DNA from: G965220205 sp965220205 | GTDB taxonomy: Bacteria > Chloroflexota > Dehalococcoidia > Lucifugimonadales > Australimonadaceae | Reading direction: 5' to 3' | DNA length: 64,000 bases | Assembly (NCBI GenBank): GCA_965220205.1 | Contig: OZ244812.1 | Span: 372,001-436,000 of the forward strand | Shown here: positions 49,620 through 58,858 of the stretch, piece after piece | How positions within the stretch are numbered: the stretch's first letter is position 1 | How the letters are laid out: every line of letters starts with the position of its first letter | Notes under the pieces: generated by a model | Databases searched by the model: none | What the model was told of the DNA's origin: nothing | What the model saw: only the letters and a program-made list of their open reading frames with translations | Translations under genes and position numbers: made by a program

Positions 49620-52211
49620 ATGACGTCCCCGAACGAGTTTCGACTCCCCACGAACGTGCGACCGGAGCGCTACGAGCTCACGCTCACGCCGGACCTCGAC
49701 GATTTCACCTTCGAGGGCGTTGAGGCGGTCTCGCTGGACATCGTGGAGGCCACGAAGACCCTCGTGCTGAACGCCGCGGAGCTGACGGTGCACGAAGCGT
49801 CGGTCACGCTCGCCGACGGCGCGTCTATCGAAGCGAGCGTCGAGATCGACGAGGAGACGGAGCGCGCGACGGTGACGCTGGCGCGGGAGGCGCCCTTGGG
49901 CGCCGCGACGCTGCATCTGCGTTTCAGCGGCTTTCTCAACGACCAGATGCGCGGCTTCTACCGGAGCACCTACGCCGCCCCGGACGGAAGCACGCGCCGG
50001 ATGGCCACGACGCAGTTCGAGGCGACGGACGCGCGCCGGGCTTTCCCGTGCTGGGACGAGCCCGCCGTCAAGGCGGTGTTCGACGTAACGTTGGTCGTCC
50101 CGGGCGGCCTCGACGCCGTCTCGAACATGCCGAAGGCGTCGGACGAACCCCTTGCGGACGGCAAGCGGACGGTCCGGTTCGAGCCGACGCCGGTGATGTC
50201 GACGTACCTGCTGGTGTTCATCGTGGGAGATCTGGCGCGAGTGGAGGCGACGGCGTCCAACGGCACGGTGGTGGGGGTCTGGACCACGCGCGGCAAGGAG
50301 GAGCAAGGGCGGTTCGCGGTGGAGAACAGCGTCCGCATCCTCGACTACATGAACGAGTATTTCGGGATCGACTACCCATTGCCCAAGATGGACCATATCG
50401 CCGTCCCCGACTTTGCCGCGGGCGCCATGGAAAACTGGGGAGCGATCACGTACCGGGAGACGGCCCTGCTGTTCGACCCCGGGAACTCGGCGGCTCAGGC
50501 GCGCCAACGCATCCTCGAGGTCGTCGCTCACGAGATGGCGCACATGTGGTTCGGCGACCTCGTGACGATGGAGTGGTGGGACGACCTGTGGCTCAACGAG
50601 AGCTTTGCGTCGTGGATGGGCGACAAGGCGGTCGACCACCTCTACCCTGAGTGGCAGATGTGGACCCAATTCGTGTCGCAGGACACGAATACGGCGCTTG
50701 GTCTGGACGGTCTGCGGAGCTCGCACCCGATCGAGGCCACGGTGAACGACCCGGCGGAGATCCGGGAGCTGTTCGATGCGATCAGCTACAGCAAGGGCGG
50801 AGCCGTGCTGCGGATGCTCGAGGACTTCCTGGGCCCGGAGACGTTCCGCAGCGGACTGCACGACTACCTCGCGGCGAACGCGTACGGCAACGCGAGGACC
50901 GAGCACCTGTGGATGGCGATGGCGGGCGCGTCGGGCAAGCCCGTGACGGCGATCATGGACACGTGGGTCAAGCAGATGGGCTACCCCGTGATCAACGTCG
51001 AGGTCACGCGAGCCGATTCGGGGGTCGTCGTGGATATGGAGCAGCGCCGCTTCCTCTACGACCATCTCCTCGACGGGGCGCCCGACGGCACGGTGTGGCA
51101 AGCGCCGGTGAGTGTGAGTCAACGGGGCTCGACCCAACCGCAATCGTTGCTCATGGGCGAGCCGTCGGCGTCCGTGACGCTCGCCCGCGACGGCGAGGGC
51201 GGATGGGTGAAGGCGAACGCAGGGCAGACGGGCTTCTACCGCGTGAGCTACGCCGCTGATGAGTGGGACCGCCTGCGCGAAGCCGTCTCGACGCTGGAGC
51301 TGTCGGCGCCGGACCGGGTCGGTCTGCAGAACGACGCCTACGCGCTGATGCGCGCCGGACATCTCCCGGCGACGGTTTTCCTGTCGTTTGTCGGCGCCTA
51401 CGTCAACGAGACGGAGGCGCCCGTGTGGGGCGACCTCGCGGCGAACCTCAGGGGACTCGATGGGCTTCTGCTGGACGCTCCCTACGTGGACCGCTATCGC
51501 GATTTCGCACGAGGGCTGTTCGCGAAGGTCGCGGCCACGGTGGGCTGGGACGCGGGCCCCGGCGAGCAGCACCTCGACGCGATCCGGCGCGCGATCGTCA
51601 TTGGCCAGTACGGCGCCTACGGCGACGAGGCCACGCTGGCGGAGGCGAAACGCCGCTTCGACGCTTTCCTCGACGACCCGGCTTCGCTGCACCCCGACCT
51701 CCGCGCCGTGGTGTTTGGGCTCGTGGCGCAACAGGGCGACCGCGCCGTCTACGACACGCTATGGCGGCTCGAAAAGGAGGCGACGCTCCACGAGGAGAAG
51801 GTGCGTATCCTAGGCGCCCTGACCCGCTTCCAGGACCGCGGACTGCTCCGCGACCTGCTGGACCGCGCGTTGGGCGACGAGGTGCGCTCGCAGGACGCGA
51901 TGCCCGTCATCGTGCAGACCGCGAACAACAAGGACGGCCGCGACCTCGCATGGCAGTTCCTCCAGGACAACTGGGCCGAGCTCGACCGGCGCTACGGCAA
52001 GGGCGGGTTCGCCATCATGCGCATCGTGGGCATCAGCGGCGGCTTCACGTCGATGGACCGCCACAACGAGGTCGAGCGTTTCTTCGAGGAGCACCCGACG
52101 CCGTCGGCGGCCCGGACGATTCAGCAGTCGCTCGAGCGGATACGGCTCAACGCGAGGTGGCTGGACGTGAACCGCGAGCCCATCGGCGAGTGGCTGGCGG
52201 GGACACGGTAG
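49620..52211 (+). CDS. M1-family aminopeptidase (aminopeptidase N type, 863 aa)
   Basis: Zinc aminopeptidase. The exopeptidase motif GAMEN is in FAAGAMENWGAITYRET. The zinc site HExxH is in VVAHEMAHMWFGDLVTMEWW, with the third ligand Glu in LWLNESFASW. An N-terminal beta-saddle domain (about 10-200) and the long C-terminal ERAP1-like helical domain (about 540-860) are present, so all four domains of the family are there. The start at 49620 is chosen for AAGGAG 10 bases upstream, although the frame is open 50 codons earlier. No signal peptide, so cytoplasmic. Confidence 0.94.
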   Translation: MTSPNEFRLPTNVRPERYELTLTPDLDDFTFEGVEAVSLDIVEATKTLVLNAAELTVHEASVTLADGASIEASVEIDEETERATVTLAREAPLGAATLHLRFSGFLNDQMRGFYRSTYAAPDGSTRRMATTQFEATDARRAFPCWDEPAVKAVFDVTLVVPGGLDAVSNMPKASDEPLADGKRTVRFEPTPVMSTYLLVFIVGDLARVEATASNGTVVGVWTTRGKEEQGRFAVENSVRILDYMNEYFGIDYPLPKMDHIAVPDFAAGAMENWGAITYRETALLFDPGNSAAQARQRILEVVAHEMAHMWFGDLVTMEWWDDLWLNESFASWMGDKAVDHLYPEWQMWTQFVSQDTNTALGLDGLRSSHPIEATVNDPAEIRELFDAISYSKGGAVLRMLEDFLGPETFRSGLHDYLAANAYGNARTEHLWMAMAGASGKPVTAIMDTWVKQMGYPVINVEVTRADSGVVVDMEQRRFLYDHLLDGAPDGTVWQAPVSVSQRGSTQPQSLLMGEPSASVTLARDGEGGWVKANAGQTGFYRVSYAADEWDRLREAVSTLELSAPDRVGLQNDAYALMRAGHLPATVFLSFVGAYVNETEAPVWGDLAANLRGLDGLLLDAPYVDRYRDFARGLFAKVAATVGWDAGPGEQHLDAIRRAIVIGQYGAYGDEATLAEAKRRFDAFLDDPASLHPDLRAVVFGLVAQQGDRAVYDTLWRLEKEATLHEEKVRILGALTRFQDRGLLRDLLDRALGDEVRSQDAMPVIVQTANNKDGRDLAWQFLQDNWAELDRRYGKGGFAIMRIVGISGGFTSMDRHNEVERFFEEHPTPSAARTIQQSLERIRLNARWLDVNREPIGEWLAGTR

Positions 52212-52354
52212 CCGGGCAGCCGCTCGGCGACGATGCGCCGCGCCGCCGAGGCTGGGCTCTCCACGGCGTGGCTGAGCGTTGTTCGGCTGTCGCGCCTTTG
52301 CTATAGTCTGAGGACAGTCCGAGGCTGTCTCGTGTTGCGTCCGGCGTGGCCTAG

Positions 52355-52499
52355 GGAAACTCTAAACAAGTCGCTGATGCTCTCAGCAGAGCAGAGGTTC
52401 CCCCCCTCCTCAATCCTCCCCCGTCGGGGAGGAGGCCAGAACGGGGACCCTTCGACAAGCTCAGGGCGAACGGACGGGACGGAGCTGTTCAGAGGTTCC
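52355..52499. mobile_element. IS5-derived MITE (145 bp)
   Basis: Non-coding element with 18-bp terminal repeats related to those of the IS5-type element at 4003-5195: GGAAACTCTAAACAAGTC at the left and GGAACCTCTGAACAGCTC reading inward from 52499. Flanked by a CTAG direct repeat (52351-52354 and 52500-52503). Inside are the TGATGCTCTCAGCAG motif, a C-rich hairpin and TTCGACAAGCTCAGGGCGAA. No coding capacity, so it must have been moved by an IS5-type transposase in trans. Confidence 0.82.
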
Positions 52500-52572
52500 C
52501 TAGACGACCGCGCACGGGGCGGCGCCCCTGATTTCACGAGACCGATTTCATAAAGAAGGCAGGACAGCGCGC

Positions 52573-54279
52573 ATGGTAGACCACGACGTACTGGTTGTGG
52601 GAGCAGGGCTCGCCGGAATGCGGGCCGCGGTGGCGGCCCACCGGGCCGGCGCCAACGTGGCGATGATGAGCAAAGTGCACCCCGTGCGCAGCCACTCGAA
52701 CGCAGCGCAGGGCGGCATCAACGCGGCGCTCCGCGGCGAAGAGGACTCGGTCGACTCCCACGTCTATGACACGGTGAAGGGAAGCGACTACCTCGGCGAT
52801 CAGGACGCGATCGAGTTCATGTGCAACGAGGCGCCTCAGGAGATCATCAACCTCGATCATATGGGCGTGATCTTCAACCGCGACGAGAACGGGCGCCTTG
52901 GCACCCGGGCCTTCGGCGGGGCGAGCTACGCCCGGACCTTCTTCGTCGCCGACATCACGGGGCAGGCGATCCTGCACGTGATGTACGAGCAGATCATGAA
53001 GGCGGGCATCCGCTCGTACGAGGAGTGGTTCGTCATCGACCTCATCGTCGAGGACGGCGAGTGCCGGGGCGTGCTTGCGCTCGAAATGCTGACGGGCAAA
53101 CTCCAGGTCGTCACCGCGAAGGCGGTCGTCTTGGCGTCCGGAGGCAATGGTCGTGCCTTCGAGCCGTCCACGAACGCGCTGATCTGCACGGGCGACGGCA
53201 TCGCGCAGGCGTACCGCGCGGGCGCGACGCTGCTGGACATGGAGATGGTGCAGTACCACCCGACGACGCTCGCGGGGAACGGCGTGCTCCTGACGGAGGC
53301 CGCGCGGGGCGAGGGCGCGTATCTGCTGAACTCCAACGGCGAACGGTTCATGGAGACGTACGCCCCGAAGATGAAGGAGCTGGCGTCACGCGACGTGGTG
53401 TCCCGCTCGGAGGCGACGGAGATCGAGAACGGGCGCGGTGTGGACGGGTGCGTTCTGCTCGACCTGCGCCACCTGGGCCGAGAGCTGATCACGACGAAGC
53501 TGAAGTACATCCACGAGGTCGCGTGGGACTTCGCGGGCGTCGACATGGTTGAGGCGCCGGTGCCTATCCGGCCGGGTCAGCACTACATCATGGGCGGCGT
53601 GAAGACGGACGCGCAAACGCGCACCTGGGACCCGAGCGGCGCCGACGCTTGGCGCGGCGTGAAGGGCTTGTTCGCGGCCGGGGAGACGGCGTGCGTTAGC
53701 GTCCACGGCGGCAACCGGTTGGGCGCGAACTCGTTGCTCGAGACGGTGGTGTTCGGCAGGGTGGCGGGCGAAGAGGCGACGGCATACGCCGGCGACACTC
53801 CCGATTTCACCTTGTCGCCGGCGCACCTGGCCGATGGCCACGCGCGCATCAAGGCGCTGTTCGATCGTCCCGACAGCGGAGACAAGACTTCGCAGCTCCG
53901 GCTCGCCTTGGGCGAGGCGTTGAATGAACACCTCGCGGTGTTCCGGACCGAGGAGGGGATGCAGCAGGCGCTGGAGACGGTCCGGCAGCTCAAGGAGCGC
54001 TATACGCGTCTCTCCGTGCCCCACAAGGGCAGCGTGTACAACACCGATCTGATCTTCCACCTCGAGCTTGGCAACATGCTGGACGGCGCCGAGACGATCT
54101 GCACGTCGGGCCTGTTGCGCAAGGAAAGCCGCGGGGCGCACTTCAGGCGCGACATGCCCGAGCGCAACGACGTCGAGTGGATGAAGCATACGACGGCAGC
54201 GCAGACGCCCGACGGGCCGCAGATGGGAACGCTCCCGGTCACGGTGACGCGGTGGGAACCCCAGCAGCGGGTCTACTAG
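52573..54279 (+). CDS. sdhA: Succinate dehydrogenase/fumarate reductase flavoprotein subunit (568 aa)
   Basis: FAD subunit of complex II. The N-terminal dinucleotide fold is VLVVGAGLAGMRAAVAA. SHSNAAQGGINAAL holds the His expected to bind FAD covalently. YTRTF-like substrate-site residues lie in ASYARTFFVADITGQ, and HGGNRLGANSLLETVVFG closes the FAD domain. The C-terminal helical domain is complete. It is separated from sdhB by one lipoprotein gene; with sdhE downstream the complex is of the type without a classical cytochrome b anchor. Confidence 0.95.
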   Translation: MVDHDVLVVGAGLAGMRAAVAAHRAGANVAMMSKVHPVRSHSNAAQGGINAALRGEEDSVDSHVYDTVKGSDYLGDQDAIEFMCNEAPQEIINLDHMGVIFNRDENGRLGTRAFGGASYARTFFVADITGQAILHVMYEQIMKAGIRSYEEWFVIDLIVEDGECRGVLALEMLTGKLQVVTAKAVVLASGGNGRAFEPSTNALICTGDGIAQAYRAGATLLDMEMVQYHPTTLAGNGVLLTEAARGEGAYLLNSNGERFMETYAPKMKELASRDVVSRSEATEIENGRGVDGCVLLDLRHLGRELITTKLKYIHEVAWDFAGVDMVEAPVPIRPGQHYIMGGVKTDAQTRTWDPSGADAWRGVKGLFAAGETACVSVHGGNRLGANSLLETVVFGRVAGEEATAYAGDTPDFTLSPAHLADGHARIKALFDRPDSGDKTSQLRLALGEALNEHLAVFRTEEGMQQALETVRQLKERYTRLSVPHKGSVYNTDLIFHLELGNMLDGAETICTSGLLRKESRGAHFRRDMPERNDVEWMKHTTAAQTPDGPQMGTLPVTVTRWEPQQRVY

Positions 54280-54288
54280 GAGCGACTC

Positions 54289-55350
54289 ATGGCGCCGCCA
54301 CGCAACGCCGCCGACCCAACGGCTGCTAGGCCCACCAGGACGCGCGAGCGGCAAGGCCGGGCGCGACTCGCGGCGACGGCATTGTCGGGCGCGCTGATCG
54401 TGTTCGTCGGCGCTGCTTGCGACAGCGCGGCCCCGACGCGGACGCCCATCGAGACCGTGCCCGCCGACGCCCGCGTCGTGTGGTCTATCGACGTCCGCGC
54501 GCTCGTCGCCGACGAGGACGTGGCGTCGCTCTACGGCCAGATCCCGAGGGAGCCGGACGACCCCGCGACGTTCGCCGAGTTCGTGGAGGAGACCGAGAAC
54601 AAGGCCGGCTTGGGGGTGGAGGACGTCTCGGAAGTGGTCTACTTCGTTGCCGGAAACCTCGCCGCCATTAGCGAAGACGCCGGGAAGTTCGGGTTCCTCG
54701 CGACGGGGGACTTCGACCGCGGGGAGGTGTTTGCCGCGATCGAGGCGGAGACGGAAGGCGAGACGGGGCGGACGCAGTACGGCGGTCACGAGTTGCTGAC
54801 GGATGTCAGCGGCGAGACGACGTTCACCGTGATTGACGGTATGTACGTCTCAGGGTCGCTCGACGCGGTCCATGACGTGATCGACGTGGCTGAAGGCGAA
54901 GCCGAGGCGCTCAGCGGCACACTGCTGGACCGGTTGGACGCGATGGAAGACTCCTGGGTGCAACTTGCCGCTGACGTCGGCGAAGACGCGACTGACCTGG
55001 CCGACGACGTGCGGGACGCGCTTCCGGTCGACCTCGGTCTGGAAGACACCGAAGGATTCGCCCTGTCGGTCGGCAAGCAGGGGGACGACTTCTCGGCGGT
55101 CCTGACGGTGACGTATACGAGTCCCGCGGAGGCTGCAGAGGCTGCCGAGGTGATTGAGGCGCTCGTGACGCTCTACGAAGCGTTCGGCGCGGCTGAGTCG
55201 GACGATCCGCTTGCCGGCCTGCTGGACGAATTGCAGGTGGAGAGCGCAGGCAGCGACATGAGCGTCTCGCTGGCGCTTTCGGTGGAGCAGGTCGAGGACC
55301 TGCTGGGTTTGTTGGTCGACTCGCCTGAAGCGACAGGGTCCGAGTCGTAA
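54289..55350 (+). CDS. Predicted lipoprotein, DUF3352-like (353 aa)
   Basis: Basic N-terminus, hydrophobic segment (LAATALSGALIVFVGAAC, about 27-45) with a lipobox-like GAAC, then an acidic extracellular domain. ADARVVWSIDVRALV and similar strands resemble DUF3352-type proteins; the segment 250-340 looks like a second repeat. It sits 9 bases after sdhA and 34 bases before sdhB, in one transcription unit. No enzyme motif. A link with the Sdh complex is suggested only by position. Confidence 0.72.
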   Translation: MAPPRNAADPTAARPTRTRERQGRARLAATALSGALIVFVGAACDSAAPTRTPIETVPADARVVWSIDVRALVADEDVASLYGQIPREPDDPATFAEFVEETENKAGLGVEDVSEVVYFVAGNLAAISEDAGKFGFLATGDFDRGEVFAAIEAETEGETGRTQYGGHELLTDVSGETTFTVIDGMYVSGSLDAVHDVIDVAEGEAEALSGTLLDRLDAMEDSWVQLAADVGEDATDLADDVRDALPVDLGLEDTEGFALSVGKQGDDFSAVLTVTYTSPAEAAEAAEVIEALVTLYEAFGAAESDDPLAGLLDELQVESAGSDMSVSLALSVEQVEDLLGLLVDSPEATGSES

Positions 55351-55384
55351 TCACGCGTGGCGCGGCCACGTTGGGAGCGAGTGA

Positions 55385-56359
55385 ATGCAGACGAAACTGC
55401 GCGTCAAGCGGTACGATCCGGAGGGTCCGGAGCCCGCGTCCAGTGTGCAGGAGTACGACCTCGACGTGCCCGAGCACTACACCGTGCTCGATGCGCTGAT
55501 CAAGGTGCGGGAGGAGGTTGACCCCAGCCTCGCTCTGCGCTGCTCGTGCCGGGCCTCGATCTGCGGATCGTGTGCGATGACGGTGAACGATACGGCGCGT
55601 CTGGTGTGCAAGACGAAGCTGCGGGACGTGGGGCCCGACGGCCAGCCGGTGAGCGTCGAGCCGATGCGGAACCAGCGGGTCGTCAAGGACCTGGTGGTAG
55701 ACCTACAGCTCTTCTGGGGGAAGATCCGGGCGGTCGAGCCATATCTTCAGCCCAAGGGCCCGGAGCCCGAGGACGAGTACATCGCGCCGAACGACGCGAT
55801 GCTGAATCTGCTCCCGGCGATGGGCTGCATCATGTGCGGAGCGTGCGTGTCGGCATGCACGGTGCTGGAGGTCGATTCGAGCTTCCTGGGCCCCGCGGCC
55901 TTGGCCAAAGCGTACCGGTTCGTCGCCGACCCCCGTGATCAGGCGGACCATCAACGAGCGGAGACGCTGAACGATTCGGGCGGGGTCTGGGACTGCACGC
56001 GGTGCTACTACTGCGTTGAGGCGTGTCCGAAGGGCGTCGCGCCGATGGACCGGATCATGGAGCTGCGCGAGACGTTGATGGAGGCGGGGTTCACGAATAC
56101 GGCGGGGGCGCGCCACGTGGAGTCGTTCGCCGGCTCCGTCGCGCACACGGGTTGGCTTGACGAGACGATGCTGGCCGTGGACTCGTGGGGCAAGGCCAAC
56201 GTGCCGAAGCTGCTAGGGCAGGCGCCGTTGGGGCTGCGCGTGTTCGTGCGAGGGAAGTTCCCCATGCCAGGCCCGTTCCACAAGAAGCGCCCCGGCGCTG
56301 AGAACGTCGGCCGCATCTTCAAGCGGTTTGAACAGGAAAGCGAGAGACGAACCCGATGA
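55385..56359 (+). CDS. sdhB: Succinate dehydrogenase/fumarate reductase iron-sulfur subunit (324 aa)
   Basis: Iron-sulfur subunit carrying electrons from FAD to the quinone side. The [2Fe-2S] ligands are in LRCSCRASICGSCAM and the following RLVCKTK. The second domain has CIMCGACVSAC and CTRCYYCVEACPKG for two further clusters. The C-terminal 80 residues (from about 245) extend beyond the usual length and end in a basic tail. The stop overlaps the sdhE start by four bases. Confidence 0.95.
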   Translation: MQTKLRVKRYDPEGPEPASSVQEYDLDVPEHYTVLDALIKVREEVDPSLALRCSCRASICGSCAMTVNDTARLVCKTKLRDVGPDGQPVSVEPMRNQRVVKDLVVDLQLFWGKIRAVEPYLQPKGPEPEDEYIAPNDAMLNLLPAMGCIMCGACVSACTVLEVDSSFLGPAALAKAYRFVADPRDQADHQRAETLNDSGGVWDCTRCYYCVEACPKGVAPMDRIMELRETLMEAGFTNTAGARHVESFAGSVAHTGWLDETMLAVDSWGKANVPKLLGQAPLGLRVFVRGKFPMPGPFHKKRPGAENVGRIFKRFEQESERRTR

Positions 56360-57243
56360 AGTACGCGTTCTATCCCGGCTGCGTGTCCCGCGGGGGAACC
56401 CCCGAGCTGTACGACTCGACCATCGCGGTCTCGGAGAAGCTTGGGATCGAGCTCGAAGAGATCGTCGGGGCCGCCTGTACGGGCGCGGGCGTGCTGCAGG
56501 AGCGGGGCCAGAAGCTGGGCGATACATTGAACGCGCGGACCTTCGCGATGGCCGAGCGTATGGGGCTCACGACGGTCCTCACGATTTGCTCGACTTGCCA
56601 GGGCGTGATGGCGCAGGCGAACCACCGGCTGCTCGCCGACCCCGACTATCTGGCGGAGGTCAACGAGGCGCTGAAGCCCGAGGGGCTCAACTACATGGGC
56701 AGGGTGGTCATCAAGCACTTCGCGTGGGTCGTTGTCGAGGAGGTCGGTCTCGACGCTGTCCGGGCGCTCGTGACGAATCCCCTGGACGCGCTGAAGGTGG
56801 CGCCGTTCTACGGATGCTACATCCTTCGACCGTCGTGGGCCCTGGGGCTCGACGAGAACCCCGGCCGCAACAACTACCTCGAACGGATCATCGAGGCTTG
56901 CGCGGCTGAGCCGGTCAACTTCCCGGGACGCCTGCGGTGCTGTGGGTTCCCGATCATGCTGATCAACGAGCGCAACTCCATGGCCATGGTGGGCAACCAT
57001 ACCCACGACGCCAAGGAGGCGGGCGCGGACGCGATGGTGACGCCGTGTCCGCTGTGCCACTTGAACTTGGACGGCCAGCAGCCTAAGGCACAGGCGCAGC
57101 GCGGCGAGAAGATCGGCATGCCGATTCTTCATCTGCCGCAGCTGCTGGGCATGGCCATGGGCATCTCATCGAAGCAGCTGGGGCTCCAGCGGCACGTGGT
57201 GAGCGCCAAGGACGTGCTGCGGAAGGCGAGCGTCCGGGTCTAG
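56356..57243 (+). CDS. SdhE/HdrB-like CCG-domain subunit (295 aa)
   Basis: Cysteine-rich protein of the heterodisulfide reductase B family, the membrane-side subunit of SdhABE-type succinate dehydrogenases. The N-terminal domain has YPGCVSRGG, AACTGAG (CT where CC is typical) and CSTCQGVM. The C-terminal domain has FYGCYILRPS, LRCCGFP and TPCPLCHLNLD, a complete CCG motif. It overlaps sdhB (ATGA), and no cytochrome b gene is present. It replaces SdhC/D as quinone-reducing part in such complexes; here this is inferred from the order. Confidence 0.9.
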   Translation: MKYAFYPGCVSRGGTPELYDSTIAVSEKLGIELEEIVGAACTGAGVLQERGQKLGDTLNARTFAMAERMGLTTVLTICSTCQGVMAQANHRLLADPDYLAEVNEALKPEGLNYMGRVVIKHFAWVVVEEVGLDAVRALVTNPLDALKVAPFYGCYILRPSWALGLDENPGRNNYLERIIEACAAEPVNFPGRLRCCGFPIMLINERNSMAMVGNHTHDAKEAGADAMVTPCPLCHLNLDGQQPKAQAQRGEKIGMPILHLPQLLGMAMGISSKQLGLQRHVVSAKDVLRKASVRV

Positions 57244-57878
57244 CGGTCGAAGCCGATATCCGCCTCGTAGGCCGTCATGATTTCGACGGCTAGCTCCTGT
57301 AGGGACCGATAGGGGTCCGGCCCCTCCGGCGGCTCGACGTCGTCTCCCGCTTCGATCTCGTCGAGCGTTTCCCGACGGTCGCGGTTGTACGCGTTGCGGA
57401 CGAGGATGGCGGCGGCGCGCTCGAGGCGAGCGACGACGCAGCCATACTCGAAGCCGATGCTCAGCGAGTTGAGAGCGGTGTTGTTGTCGGCGTATCCGTC
57501 CTGGTCGATGGCCTGGAGGAGATCGTCGATAAAGTGCTCCGCCTCCAGTGGGGTAGACCCGGCGCGGGATGCGGCGACCCGAGCTGCGAGGGGCTCGCGG
57601 CACTCCTCGATGATGGGGTCGATGCCCTCGGGGTGGGTCTGCTCGAGTATGGGCTGCACACGCTCTGGGAACTCGACGCCCAGCGCACATCCCAACGAGA
57701 ATGCGCCAATCACGGCCTCAGTCAAAGGGCCGGACTCGTAGGCAGGCCCGCCGTCCTCGCCCTCCGCGAACGGCAAGCCCTCGAGGTAGAGGGCGAGGAT
57801 GACGTCGGTGAAAGCGGCGGGGCCATCCGGGACATCGTTGGCGTCGTCGAGCGGAATGAGTCTGCGAGCGGGAGCCAC
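57240..57878 (-). CDS. Hypothetical protein, coupled to mdh (212 aa)
   Basis: Acidic, soluble, mostly helical protein of no family I recognise. The GTG start is one base beyond the mdh stop, so it is probably translated by coupling from the icd-mdh transcript. Its end overlaps the convergent sdhE stop by four bases. Seen: a Pro/Gly/Glu-rich N-terminus (GLPFAEGEDGGPAYES), a helical centre and EIEAGDDVEPPEGPD near the end. Coding character is good, including a consistent frame over 212 codons. Confidence 0.6.
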   Translation of the reverse strand: MAPARRLIPLDDANDVPDGPAAFTDVILALYLEGLPFAEGEDGGPAYESGPLTEAVIGAFSLGCALGVEFPERVQPILEQTHPEGIDPIIEECREPLAARVAASRAGSTPLEAEHFIDDLLQAIDQDGYADNNTALNSLSIGFEYGCVVARLERAAAILVRNAYNRDRRETLDEIEAGDDVEPPEGPDPYRSLQELAVEIMTAYEADIGFDR

Positions 57879-57879
57879 T

Positions 57880-58818
57880 CTAGCCCGCCGGGGCGTTGGC
57901 CATGACGTCGACGAGCTCTCGGACCGCGTCGGCCGAACTCTCCAGCAGCCGCTTCTCGTCGGCGGTGAGGTCGAGCTCGACGACCCTCTCCACGCCGCCG
58001 GCGCCGAGGACCACCGGCACGCCCATGTAGACGCCGTTGATGCCGTACTCGCCCTCGAGCAATGCGGCGCAAGGGAGCTGACGCTTCTGGTCCAGCAGGA
58101 CGGCGTCGACCATCTCGGCGACCGCCGCCGAGGGCGCGTAGAACGCGCTGCCCGTCTTGAGCAGGGCGACGATCTCTCCGCCGCCGCCCTGGGTCCGCTT
58201 GATGATGCGTTCGAGCGCCTCGGGGCTCAGCAACTCGCTGATGGGCACTCCGCCGACGGTCGTGTAGTGGGTGAGGGGGACCATCTGATCGCCGTGGCCG
58301 CCGAGCACATAGGCCTGCACGTCGCGCACGGAGACGTTGAGCTCTTGCGCCAGGAACGTGCGGAAGCGGGCCGTATCGAGAATGCCCGCCATCCCCATGA
58401 CTCGATTCTTGGGGAACCCGGCGGTGTTGTAGGCGTGCTGCACCATTGCGTCGAGCGGATTCGAGACGACGATCAGGGCGGCCTCGGGCGACTGCCGCAC
58501 GACCTCAGCAACGACGGAGCCGACGATCTTCATGTTGGTGAACAGCAGATCGTCGCGGCTCATACCTGGCTTGCGAGCTATCCCCGCAGTGATGACGACG
58601 ACGTCGGAGCCGGCGGAGGCCTCGTAGCCGTTGGAGCCCGTGATGCTCGCGTCGACCCCCAGCACCGGGCCGGACTCGGCGATATCCAGCGCCTTGCCCT
58701 GCGGCATGTCCTCGACCACGTCGACCAAGACGACATCCATGTAGCCGCGCTCGTAGAGTCGTTGCGCGGTGGTCGCGCCGACGTTGCCTGCTCCTACTAT
58801 CGTTGCCTTCTTTCGCAT
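57880..58818 (-). CDS. mdh: Malate dehydrogenase (312 aa)
   Basis: LDH-like NAD-dependent malate dehydrogenase of the Chloroflexus type. KATIVGAGNVGATTAQRL is the nucleotide loop; VVLVDVVEDMPQGKALDI shows the NAD-selecting Asp; VITAGIARKPGMSRDDLL supplies the substrate Arg; VSNPLDAMV and the catalytic His in VLGGHGDQMVPL follow. The start at 58818 was chosen at the family N-terminus (MRKKATIVG); the frame is open 62 codons upstream but in icd. It follows icd by 41 bases. Confidence 0.95.
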   Translation of the reverse strand: MRKKATIVGAGNVGATTAQRLYERGYMDVVLVDVVEDMPQGKALDIAESGPVLGVDASITGSNGYEASAGSDVVVITAGIARKPGMSRDDLLFTNMKIVGSVVAEVVRQSPEAALIVVSNPLDAMVQHAYNTAGFPKNRVMGMAGILDTARFRTFLAQELNVSVRDVQAYVLGGHGDQMVPLTHYTTVGGVPISELLSPEALERIIKRTQGGGGEIVALLKTGSAFYAPSAAVAEMVDAVLLDQKRQLPCAALLEGEYGINGVYMGVPVVLGAGGVERVVELDLTADEKRLLESSADAVRELVDVMANAPAG

Positions 58819-58833
58819 GCTCCCTCGCCCTGT

Positions 58834-58852
58834 CCCTCTCCTGGGGAGAGGG
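58834..58852. terminator. Hairpin between icd and mdh
   Basis: CCCTCTCC (58834-58841), loop TGG, GGAGAGGG (58845-58852). On the minus strand no T run follows; it may stabilise the icd message or attenuate mdh. Confidence 0.4.
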
Positions 58853-58858
58853 GTTGTG

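Noticed and set aside
49527..51731. 734-codon minus-strand open frame
   Set aside because: Antisense shadow of the M1 aminopeptidase, which has all its catalytic motifs.
53386..54789. 467-codon minus-strand open frame
   Set aside because: Antisense to sdhA and the lipoprotein gene; Arg/His-rich composition typical of shadows.
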